This document shows positions 1 through 6,571 of a stretch of DNA of 10,662 nt, one piece after another; the first letter of the stretch is position 1; each line of letters opens with the position of its first letter. The notes beneath the pieces are model-generated. The model was not told where the DNA came from. It did no database searches and saw only the letters and a list, made by a program, of their open reading frames with translations. The DNA is from Bog-793 sp050010315. GTDB taxonomy: Bacteria > Actinomycetota > Acidimicrobiia > Acidimicrobiales > Bog-793. The translations under genes and the position numbers were made by a program. The stretch lies in the NCBI GenBank assembly GCA_050010315.1, contig JBEKLG010000058.1:1-10662 (forward strand), written 5' to 3'.

Positions 1-245
1 GCCCCCGGGATCCCGATGACCGCATCGGCACCCACCGCCTCGGCCGACAGGATCGCCAGTGCCGGGCGCACGCCCTTGCCGCTGTTGCCGCTGGCGGGGC
101 ATCCATCGGCGTCCGACCAGCCGAAGTGGTACTCGGCGATCGGCCTCATCTCGGCTGAGAGTCGGCCGACTGCTGTGCGAAGCGCCGGCCCGACGAGGTC
201 GCGTGCCCGTTCGAATACCGCTGGCGCCTTCTCCGTCGGGATCAC
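1..245 (-). CDS. Polyprenyl diphosphate synthase, N-terminal part (runs off left edge)
   Basis: Members of this family condense isopentenyl diphosphate onto an allylic diphosphate to make farnesyl or longer prenyl diphosphates. Here the product would feed squalene synthesis by HpnC/D/E. The 81 visible codons are open to the window edge. The segment around residues 39-72 has the shape typical of actinobacterial polyprenyl synthetases, including a GKGVRP stretch (G56, K57, R60, P61) that matches the diphosphate-binding GKxxRP signature. The two aspartate-rich DDxxD motifs needed for catalysis would lie beyond the edge and cannot be checked. The start is a GTG whose last two bases overlap the hpnE stop codon (GTGA), with an AGGGGG ribosome-binding site just upstream. 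The chain length of the product cannot be read from this fragment. Confidence 0.85.
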   Translation of the reverse strand, partial: MIPTEKAPAVFERARDLVGPALRTAVGRLSAEMRPIAEYHFGWSDADGCPASGNSGKGVRPALAILSAEAVGADAVIGIPG

Positions 246-1648
246 ACGACCACCCCCTGGTCGAGATCGACTGGAGGGCGCTGTCTGCTGACGGCGCGCA
301 GCGCGTGCGCTGCTGCTCGAGAGCCGCTTTGCACCGCGCCCTCCATCGTCGCGGGCCAACCGGTATCCGTCCACGCGCCAGCTAAGAAGAGCCCTGCGAT
401 CCCCGTCTCGGCGCGGGGTCGCAGCCGGGCGGTCCCCGGCACGCCGCGGAATGTCGCTTCGTGTTCGCGGCTCACGACCGCGTCGACGACCTTGGCCGAT
501 CGCGCCCTTGGGAACAGCACGCCCAGTGCGTCTATGTAGCGCTTGATGAGCTCCTCGGGCCGTTGCCGGTGTTCAGCGTCGGCGCAGGAGATGGACACCG
601 CCAGCACCTGGCCACCCGTGGGATCGTGCCCCGAGGCGACGGTCTTGTCGAAGACGTACTGGACCGGGGTGTCGACGCCCGCGGCGATCGGGTACTCACT
701 GACCCTGCGGTCGTAAACGACGTGCACGTCGACGATCGGCGACGCCCCGAGCGCCTCGAGACGAGCCGGGTTCACGAGGCCACCTTCTGGCAGGAGCCCG
801 GCCGCGGCGCGGTGCGGTACGGCGAGGATGACGGCGTCGGCGTCGACGTGTTCGCCATCGACCAGGACGCCGCTTGCCGCCGCCGGCACTCCGGCCGGGA
901 CGAGGTCGATCGCCTCGACCTTCGACCGCAAATGGATCCTCGCCCCGAGACGCTGGAGGAGCACCGATGCTGGACCGGCGTGAAGCGCGTTGAGCGGGAC
1001 GCGCGCCCAGCCGACGTCCGCGGCGTCGGCGTGGTCGAGGAGCCCGGTCCGGAAGACCCGCGCGCCGAGAGCGAGCGACGCCTCGTCGCTGCCGAGGTTG
1101 ACCGCCGGCAGCGTAACGAGGTCCCAGAACCTGTCGATCGCCTGGCGCGACTGGCCGTGGCGGGACAGGAACGAACCGAACGTCTCCGAATCGAGGCCGG
1201 GATCGTCGAGGTGGAGACGACGCAGCGCGAAAGCCGCCCGGCCGATCCGCGCCCGGTCTGCTAGCGACAGGTGCCGGTCGCGGACGAGCGAGCCCGCCAG
1301 GTGGAAAGGCGCGGGGAGCGCGTTCCGCCGGAGCCACGCGACCCGCGGTTCACCTCCTCGGGGATCCGGCCGGAGCACCGGGATCGCAAGCCGCCGCTGC
1401 AACAGCACGCGGTCCGCCGTGCCGAGTCGCTCCAGGAAACGCCGGTACGCGCCACAGCAGCGCAAGAAGACGTGCTGGCCGTTGTCGAACGCCAATCCGT
1501 TGCGCTCGAACGACCATGTCGCACCGCCAAGGCGTGACCGCCCCTCGAACAATGTCACCTTGTTGCCGGCGTCCGCGCACGCGATCGCCGCCGACAGGCC
1601 GGCGAGCCCGCCGCCCACGACGACGATGTGCGCCTGGTCGGTTCTCAT
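242..1648 (-). CDS. hpnE: HpnE-type hydroxysqualene dehydroxylase (FAD-dependent)
   Basis: HpnE is a flavin amine oxidase/phytoene desaturase-family enzyme that reduces hydroxysqualene to squalene, the last step of the HpnCDE route. The protein is 468 residues, a normal length for the family. Residues 8-36 form the FAD-binding Rossmann start (GGGLAG, G12-x-G14-x-x-G17, then an acidic E near the end of the second strand). Residues 415-444 carry the C-terminal flavin motif with AGAWTDTGWPATMEGAVQSG. The ATG start at 1648 is chosen because it overlaps the hpnD stop (ATGA) and places the Rossmann motif about 10 residues from the N-terminus; an in-frame ATG 13 codons upstream would lie inside hpnD. 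The other possible role, a carotenoid desaturase, is less likely because the gene sits directly after hpnC and hpnD. Confidence 0.9.
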   Translation of the reverse strand: MRTDQAHIVVVGGGLAGLSAAIACADAGNKVTLFEGRSRLGGATWSFERNGLAFDNGQHVFLRCCGAYRRFLERLGTADRVLLQRRLAIPVLRPDPRGGEPRVAWLRRNALPAPFHLAGSLVRDRHLSLADRARIGRAAFALRRLHLDDPGLDSETFGSFLSRHGQSRQAIDRFWDLVTLPAVNLGSDEASLALGARVFRTGLLDHADAADVGWARVPLNALHAGPASVLLQRLGARIHLRSKVEAIDLVPAGVPAAASGVLVDGEHVDADAVILAVPHRAAAGLLPEGGLVNPARLEALGASPIVDVHVVYDRRVSEYPIAAGVDTPVQYVFDKTVASGHDPTGGQVLAVSISCADAEHRQRPEELIKRYIDALGVLFPRARSAKVVDAVVSREHEATFRGVPGTARLRPRAETGIAGLFLAGAWTDTGWPATMEGAVQSGSRAAAHALRAVSRQRPPVDLDQGVVV

Positions 1649-2502
1649 GCGGGCAACGCTCCCGCCAGGCTGCGCGCCGTAACCCACGCCTTCTCCCAGG
1701 CCGGAAGGCTCAGCCGATGGTCGAGCACGACGAGCGGGTTCTCCTCGATGCGGTCAAGCAACCGGTGGTAGATCCCTGCCATCGCCGCGACGCAGGCCCG
1801 CGAACGCCGGTCGAGCAGCTCGAGGAGCTCCAGGCCTTCCTCGTAGTACCGTCGCGCCCGTCCGGCCTCGAACCGGAGGAGCCCGGCGAGCGACTCCGAC
1901 GGCCCCGTGACATCGTGTTCGCAGCCGAAATGGGTGAGATCCTCAGCCGGCAGGTAGACACGCCCCAGCTCGTCGCGGTCCTCGACAACATCGCGCAGGA
2001 TGTTCGTCAGCTGCAGGGCGATGCCGAGCGTGTCGGCCAGCCCCGGTGCCGCGGTGGCGTCCGCGGATCCGAACACGCCGAGCGAGAGCCGGCCGACCGA
2101 CCCGGCGACGCACCGGCAGTAGCTGGTGAGCTCCTCGAAGGTCGCATAGCGCTCCCGCCGGCAGTCCATCTCGCAGCCCGTCACGATCTCGTCGAGGGCG
2201 CCGACCGGGATCGGGTAACGGGCTATCGCGTCGGCCAAGGCGACGAGTACGAGATCGTCATGCGGCGGTGCTCCGCCCGCCACCTCGCTGATCTCCTCCC
2301 GGATCCGGGCGAGCGCCGCCTGCTTGTCGCCGGCCGTACCGATGCCGTCGCCGATGTCGTCGACCCTCCGGGCGAAGGCGTACAGCGCCGACATCGCGGC
2401 ACGCTTCGGCTCCGGCAGGAGCCGGATGCCGTAGAAAAAGTTCCGGGCTTCTCGCCGGGTAATCGCTTCGCAGCGCTCGTAGGCAAGGGAGAGCTCGGTC
2501 AC
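1645..2502 (-). CDS. hpnD: Presqualene diphosphate synthase HpnD
   Basis: HpnD is a squalene/phytoene synthase-family prenyltransferase that couples two farnesyl diphosphates head to head into presqualene diphosphate. The protein has 285 residues. Both metal-binding aspartate motifs are present: DDIGD at 48-52 and DVVED at 171-175, the latter within a typical LTNILRDVVEDxxxGRVYLP context. The GTG start at 2502 overlaps the hpnC stop (GTGA), with AGGGA a few bases upstream. The reading frame extends further upstream but only through the antisense-like interior of hpnC, and it gives no family homology there. The assignment as HpnD rather than HpnC or phytoene synthase rests on gene order (second of two adjacent synthases, before hpnE) and the more canonical second motif. 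Confidence 0.9.
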   Translation of the reverse strand: MTELSLAYERCEAITRREARNFFYGIRLLPEPKRAAMSALYAFARRVDDIGDGIGTAGDKQAALARIREEISEVAGGAPPHDDLVLVALADAIARYPIPVGALDEIVTGCEMDCRRERYATFEELTSYCRCVAGSVGRLSLGVFGSADATAAPGLADTLGIALQLTNILRDVVEDRDELGRVYLPAEDLTHFGCEHDVTGPSESLAGLLRFEAGRARRYYEEGLELLELLDRRSRACVAAMAGIYHRLLDRIEENPLVVLDHRLSLPAWEKAWVTARSLAGALPA

Positions 2503-3383
2503 GGCCGATCCCTGCGCGCCGTCGTGTACACCCGAACGGCACACGACGTGACCTGGAACCTCCGCGCCTTCACCGGGGCGGACAGCACGTCGTAGCCGCG
2601 GCGGTCGATCGCCACGAGCTGGGCGCAGCCGCCGCCGACAAATCCGGCGACGGTGACGCGGGCCCATCCCGAAAGCGATGCCACGAGCGGACGACCGGCC
2701 GACAGGAGCCGGCGTGCTCGCGCCAGTTCAAAGGCCATCAACCGGCGGAAAGCCGGCGTCGCGTGGCCCTCGGCGATCAACGATTCGTCGACCCCGAACC
2801 GGGCGAGATCTTCCTGTGGCAGGTACAGCCTCCCCTCCGCCAGGTCCTCGGCGACGTCCTGACAGTGCTCGATGAGCTGCAGCGCCGTGCACACTTGGTC
2901 AGAAAGCTCCTGAGTGGGCTCGTCGTAGCGGCCGAAGACCGCGAGGACGAGCCGACCGACGGGGTTCGCCGACAGCGTGCAGTACTCCTCGAGCGCCTCG
3001 TAGGTCGCGTACCTCGTCACGAGCTGGTCCCGGCGATTCGCCTCGATGAAATCGGCGAACGGCCCGCGACCAACGCCGAGCTCGTTCGCCAGCTGGCCCG
3101 CGCGCACGAATACCGGATGGGTGGCCGCGCCCGCCAGCGCCCGATCGAGCTCGGATTCCACCCAGTTGAGCTGCGCGAGGCGGTCGCCCGCCACCCGGTC
3201 GCCGACGTCGTCGACAAAGCGCGCGTAGCCGTAGATCGCGAGCAACTGGTCCCGAATCCGTCCCGGCAGCAACCGCAGCGCGACGGGAAAGTTCTCCGCG
3301 CCCGCCTGTGCCATCAGAACGGCCGTGTCGAGCCCGGCTGGAGCCGCCTTCCTGGCAGCACCGAGCTCGACGGGAACGTTCAT
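2499..3383 (-). CDS. hpnC: Hydroxysqualene synthase HpnC
   Basis: HpnC converts presqualene diphosphate into hydroxysqualene, the middle step between HpnD and HpnE. The 294-residue protein is a second squalene/phytoene synthase-family member and is clearly a paralogue of its neighbour. The first aspartate motif is DDVGD at 58-62 within YGYARFVDDVGD. The second is DVAED at 176-180, preceded by LIEHCQ, followed by GRLYLPQEDL. The ATG start overlaps the dxs stop (ATGA) and has a GAGGGGA ribosome-binding site about 11 bases upstream. HpnC and HpnD roles are assigned by position and motif context; a swap between the two cannot be excluded from sequence reading alone. Confidence 0.87.
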   Translation of the reverse strand: MNVPVELGAARKAAPAGLDTAVLMAQAGAENFPVALRLLPGRIRDQLLAIYGYARFVDDVGDRVAGDRLAQLNWVESELDRALAGAATHPVFVRAGQLANELGVGRGPFADFIEANRRDQLVTRYATYEALEEYCTLSANPVGRLVLAVFGRYDEPTQELSDQVCTALQLIEHCQDVAEDLAEGRLYLPQEDLARFGVDESLIAEGHATPAFRRLMAFELARARRLLSAGRPLVASLSGWARVTVAGFVGGGCAQLVAIDRRGYDVLSAPVKARRFQVTSCAVRVYTTARRDRP

Positions 3384-5422
3384 CGGGCGACCATCCCCTC
3401 ACCACCCAGGGACAGGCGTCGGTGCCGGCGCCCGAGACGCTTTTCCGGGGCGAACACGCCCGAACCGTTGCCGACCTGCCGGTTCAGCCGCTCCGCCGCC
3501 GAGCGGGTCGATGCCGCGATCCCCGACGCATCGAGCTCGAGGCGCTGGAGGATGACGTCCGGATCGGCGTGACCGATGTAGATCGTCGGCACGCCGAGGC
3601 AGAGCATCGTGGGAGGACGCTCGTTCACGAGTTCGGCAGCACGTTCGACAACCCCCCGCAGGTGTTCGCCAGCCCCGCCGTGAACGAGCCCGTCCTCGGC
3701 GGTGACAACGAGACGGGCATTGCGACACCGCGTCACGAGATCCGCGTCCAGCGGCCGCACGAGGCGCGGGTCGATGACCGTCACATCTAAACCGTCCTCA
3801 TAAAGAAGTGACGCTGCCCCGAGCGACGCCGCAGCAAGCTTGCCGATCCCGACAATCACGATGTCGCCGTCGCCCTCGCGCAGCACCCTTGAGTGCAGTC
3901 CCTTGCCCACCGGACCAAGCGTGCCGTACGCCGGAGTCTTCGGATACCGGATGATCGACGGCTTGTCGAGTCCAAGCGCCGTCTCGAGCATCACTGCGAT
4001 CTCGGCCGGCTCGGAGGGGGCGAAGATCACGAGGCCTGGGACCGCGAGCCCGAGGACCATGTCCAGTAAGCCGTGGTGGCTCGCTCCGTCGTCGCCGGTG
4101 ATGCCCGCCCGGTCTGCGCAGATCACGACCGGCGTCCGGTGCAGGCCGACGTCGAGGTTCTCTTGGTCAAAACAACGCGAAAGGAACGTCGAGTAGATCG
4201 CGACGACGGGCCGGAGCCCGGCCATCGCCATGCCGGCCGCCGCGGTCATCGCGTGACCTTCGGCGATGCCGACGTCGACGAAGCGGTCCGGGTAGCGCGC
4301 CTCAAAGCTCAACAGCCCCGTCGGCCCAGGCATCGCCGCGGTGACGGCGATGATGCGTTCGTCGCGACTGGCGATGTCAAGTATCGCCTGGCCGAACGCC
4401 TCGGTGTAGTTCTTGTCCGGGCTACGCGGCCCGGAGGTCACCGCTCCGTCGTCGATCGCGATGCCCGGCGAGGCGAGCTGTGTGTAGAGCTTGTAGTCGT
4501 GCAGGCACTGCACCGTGTCCTCCTCGGCGGGCCCGTAACCCTTTCCCTTCGTGGTGAGGACGTGGAGCACGATCGGCCCGTGCCAGGCCGCGGCACGCTT
4601 CAACGCTTGCTCAACCGCCGCGATGTTGTGCCCGTCGATCGGGCCCGCGTACCGGATGCCGAGCGCCTCGAAGAACACCTGGGGTTCGACGAGCTCACGA
4701 ATTGCCGCTGTCAGGCTGCGGATCGATTGGCCGGCGAGCGTTCCGACCCCGGGCAGATCCTGCAGGACGCGGCTGACGCGCGCCTGGATAGCACTGAAGC
4801 TGGGGTTCAGCCGCAGCTGGGTCAGCGATTCCGAGAGCCGCGACACCGTCGGGGCGTAGCTGCGGCCGTTGTCGTTCAAGATGATGCACACCCGTGAGCC
4901 AGCGTGGCCAAGGTTGTTCATTGCCTCGTAAGCCAGGCCGCCGGTGAAGGCGCCGTCACCGACGAGGGCCACGACCCGACGGGCGGCGTCCTCGCCGCTC
5001 ATCTTGAAGGCCTTCGCGATCCCAAAGGCGTAGCTGAGCGCCGTCGAGGCGTGGGAGTTCTCGATCCAGTCGTGCTCGGACTCGGCGCGGCTCGGGTATC
5101 CAGAGAGCCCCCCCTCGCGGCGCAAGAGCGCGAAGCCCGCGTGCCGACCGGTTACGAGCTTGTGGACGTAGCTCTGGTGGCCGGTGTCGAAAAGGAGAAC
5201 GTCGCGCGGCGACGTGAAGACCCGGTGCATCGCCAAGGTGATCTCGACGGCCCCGAGGTTCGAACCGAGGTGGCCGGTGCCCCCGGTCGTCACCGCCTCG
5301 ACGATGAACTGGCGGATCTCTTCGGCAAGCGCCACGCACTCATCCAGGGAGAGCGCTTTCAGGTCGTCGGGCGAATAGATCGTGTTGAGGAGGGGGTACA
5401 AAGCCTTGTCTTGTTTGCTCAC
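3380..5422 (-). CDS. dxs: 1-deoxy-D-xylulose-5-phosphate synthase, first gene of hopanoid operon
   Basis: DXS condenses pyruvate and glyceraldehyde 3-phosphate using thiamine diphosphate, the entry reaction of the MEP isoprenoid pathway. The protein is 680 residues. It shows GHLGSNLG with the catalytic-site H51, DTGHQSYVHKLVTGR at 79-93, the ENSHAST segment at 121-127, the thiamine-diphosphate motif GDGA (155-158) through NDNGRSYAPT (183-192), and the catalytic glutamate E388 in GIAEGHA. Most DXS proteins have Q after this glutamate; here it is G389. The region after TKGKGYGPAEED also lacks the usual KFHGVGPFD-like stretch, and about 25 extra residues follow the normal C-terminus. The GTG start gives the family N-terminus (LNTIYSPDDLKALS) and follows GAAAGAAG at a 5-base spacing. 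An in-frame ATG at 5524 would add 34 unconserved residues. Its position at the head of the operon suggests a copy dedicated to hopanoid supply. Confidence 0.93.
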   Translation of the reverse strand: MSKQDKALYPLLNTIYSPDDLKALSLDECVALAEEIRQFIVEAVTTGGTGHLGSNLGAVEITLAMHRVFTSPRDVLLFDTGHQSYVHKLVTGRHAGFALLRREGGLSGYPSRAESEHDWIENSHASTALSYAFGIAKAFKMSGEDAARRVVALVGDGAFTGGLAYEAMNNLGHAGSRVCIILNDNGRSYAPTVSRLSESLTQLRLNPSFSAIQARVSRVLQDLPGVGTLAGQSIRSLTAAIRELVEPQVFFEALGIRYAGPIDGHNIAAVEQALKRAAAWHGPIVLHVLTTKGKGYGPAEEDTVQCLHDYKLYTQLASPGIAIDDGAVTSGPRSPDKNYTEAFGQAILDIASRDERIIAVTAAMPGPTGLLSFEARYPDRFVDVGIAEGHAMTAAAGMAMAGLRPVVAIYSTFLSRCFDQENLDVGLHRTPVVICADRAGITGDDGASHHGLLDMVLGLAVPGLVIFAPSEPAEIAVMLETALGLDKPSIIRYPKTPAYGTLGPVGKGLHSRVLREGDGDIVIVGIGKLAAASLGAASLLYEDGLDVTVIDPRLVRPLDADLVTRCRNARLVVTAEDGLVHGGAGEHLRGVVERAAELVNERPPTMLCLGVPTIYIGHADPDVILQRLELDASGIAASTRSAAERLNRQVGNGSGVFAPEKRLGRRHRRLSLGGEGMVAR

Positions 5423-5665
5423 GACATCTTCTTTCGCACGTCCCCTCCGGCGCTGCCATGCCTTTCGGCAAGCAGATGCCGTCCTGGAGCATCCTCGAGC
5501 CGCGGGATCACCGCCGGGACCCATCTACACAAAGTCGTAATGACCAACTGGTCACAACGACTGTTTGTCGCTGATCCTTCCAGATGGCGCCAGAGCCGTC
5601 AACGGGGTTCGTGTCGGGCCGAGCGCCCAAGAAGGCGCCGCACAGCGGGCTGCGCCGCCTGCACC
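5423..5665. other. Intergenic region upstream of the dxs-hpn operon
   Basis: This gap lies between the regulator gene stop and the dxs start, both on the minus strand. It must hold the operon promoter if the operon is transcribed independently. I see no clear -35/-10 pair. It contains the 30-bp palindrome at 5533-5562 and, closer to the regulator stop, short GC-rich hairpins on the minus strand (for example GCGCC/GGCGC arms at 5623-5627 and 5634-5638). These hairpins could slow or end read-through but have no U-run. Confidence 0.6.
5533..5562. promoter_or_regulatory. 30-bp near-perfect palindrome, candidate TetR-type operator for dxs-hpn operon
   Basis: The site has outer arms AGTCGT/ACGACT and inner arms TGACCA/TGGTCA, each separated by two bases, with AC at the centre. 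Twelve of the fifteen base pairs across the axis are complementary. The inner core, TGACCA-N2-TGGTCA at 5541-5554, is a perfect dyad of a form common for TetR-family operators. It lies about 110-140 bp upstream of the dxs start codon and 103 bp beyond the stop of the MerR-TetR regulator gene. It could also fold as an RNA hairpin, but there is no U-run, so an operator is the better reading. Which protein binds it is inferred from proximity. Confidence 0.7.
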
Positions 5666-6526
5666 CTACCTGGCCTGCAGGTCGACGAGCACCGCGGCCG
5701 GGAACTCCTCGTCGGCGGCGCGGCGGATCGCCTCGACAAAGGCCCGACCGACGATCTCCTGCGGCGGGACGGCATCGCCTGGCGCCTGGCCGGCGACCGC
5801 GGCGACGAGCGTCTCGACCACCCGGCGCAGCGCCCGCCCGTAGCCGGGACGCTGTTGCGTGGCGAGCGAGGCGAGATCGAGGAGCACGGTCACGTGGGGC
5901 ACGAGGGCACCCGCCAAACGGTCGACCAGCGGGACGTCGACGCCAACTTCGTCGTCCGGCAAAGTCGCGAACTCGCCCGCGGCCCGTCGTGCCGCTTCCT
6001 CCACGACAGCGAAGAAGAGCGCGCCTTTCGACGGGTAGTGCCGGTAGAACGAGCCCTTGGCGATCAGCGCGCTCCGGCAGACGTCGTCGACCGAGACATC
6101 GGCGTAACCGCGACGGCTGAACAGCGTGAGCCCGGCCCCGACGAGGCGTTCGTCGACGGAGCTGCCCGCTTCGAGCTGGGTCTCGGCGGCAAGCAGCTGG
6201 TTCCACATTTCCGGGTGGAAAACCCCCTTCGACGGCTTGTCGAACAGATCAGGCAGGAGTTCCGGCAACAACCTCCCGATCGTCTCGATCAACAACCCTC
6301 GCCGCTCACGCACGAGCCGGATGAGCCGGATCACCTCGACGTGCCGTTCGTCGTAGAGGAAGCGGTTCGCCGCGACCCTCTCCGGCGGTGGCAGCACGCC
6401 AGCGGTGAGGTAGTAGCGCACGGTCGCGGCGACGACACCGGTCCGCTCAACGAGTTCGGACATCGTGAACTGGCGTGGGACCGTGACCACGGGGGTCGTC
6501 CGGGCTTCGGCCGCGGGCGCTCTCAT
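5666..6526 (-). CDS. MerR-TetR two-headed transcriptional regulator
   Basis: This 286-residue protein carries two different DNA-binding domains. Residues 20-90 are a MerR-type winged helix: FTMSELVERTGVVAATVRYYLTAG, then a wing ending RFLYDERHVEVIRLI. After a linker (about 91-122), residues 124-178 are a TetR-type helix-turn-helix: RLVGAGLTLFSRRGYADVSVDDVC, then AKGSFYRHYPSKGALFFAVVE. Residues 179-286 are helical and would be the TetR ligand-binding/dimer domain. The ATG at 6526 is chosen because GGAGGAGG lies 4-5 bases upstream; an upstream in-frame start at 6580 would overlap the divergent degV start. The gene is followed on the same strand by the dxs-hpn operon, with a palindrome between them, so control of hopanoid precursor synthesis is a reasonable inference. 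The ligand is unknown. No frameshift or internal start suggests two separate proteins; the two domains form one continuous frame. Confidence 0.88.
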   Translation of the reverse strand: MRAPAAEARTTPVVTVPRQFTMSELVERTGVVAATVRYYLTAGVLPPPERVAANRFLYDERHVEVIRLIRLVRERRGLLIETIGRLLPELLPDLFDKPSKGVFHPEMWNQLLAAETQLEAGSSVDERLVGAGLTLFSRRGYADVSVDDVCRSALIAKGSFYRHYPSKGALFFAVVEEAARRAAGEFATLPDDEVGVDVPLVDRLAGALVPHVTVLLDLASLATQQRPGYGRALRRVVETLVAAVAGQAPGDAVPPQEIVGRAFVEAIRRAADEEFPAAVLVDLQAR

Positions 6527-6552
6527 CGGCCTCCTCCCCCGCTCAGGGTTCT

Positions 6553-6566
6553 GGACGGTAACGTCC
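6553..6566. promoter_or_regulatory. Palindrome in the regulator/degV divergent promoter region
   Basis: The dyad GGACG-GTAA-CGTCC lies in the 45-bp gap between the divergent starts of the MerR-TetR regulator and the degV-family gene. A TANNNT-type -10 element (TAACGT, 6559-6564) lies inside it and is seven bases from the GTG at 6572, a spacing compatible with a leaderless degV transcript. A protein bound here could repress both genes. The sequence differs from the palindrome upstream of dxs, so it may be read by the other DNA-binding domain or by another protein. Confidence 0.45.
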
Positions 6567-6571
6567 GGGCC

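Noticed and set aside
1516..2595. A 359-codon plus-strand frame opposite hpnE and hpnD
   Set aside because: Arg/Pro-rich composition with no recognisable motif, antisense to well-supported hpn genes; a shadow frame.
2763..3572. A 269-codon plus-strand frame opposite hpnC and the end of dxs
   Set aside because: Spans two genes on the other strand and shows no protein family pattern; a shadow frame.
5420..5438. A six-codon mini-frame (GTG CGA AAG AAG ATG TCG TGA, minus strand) overlapping the dxs start
   Set aside because: It resembles a coupled leader peptide after GGAGGGG, but the ribosome-binding spacing is only two bases and the peptide has no regulatory features. Probably chance.
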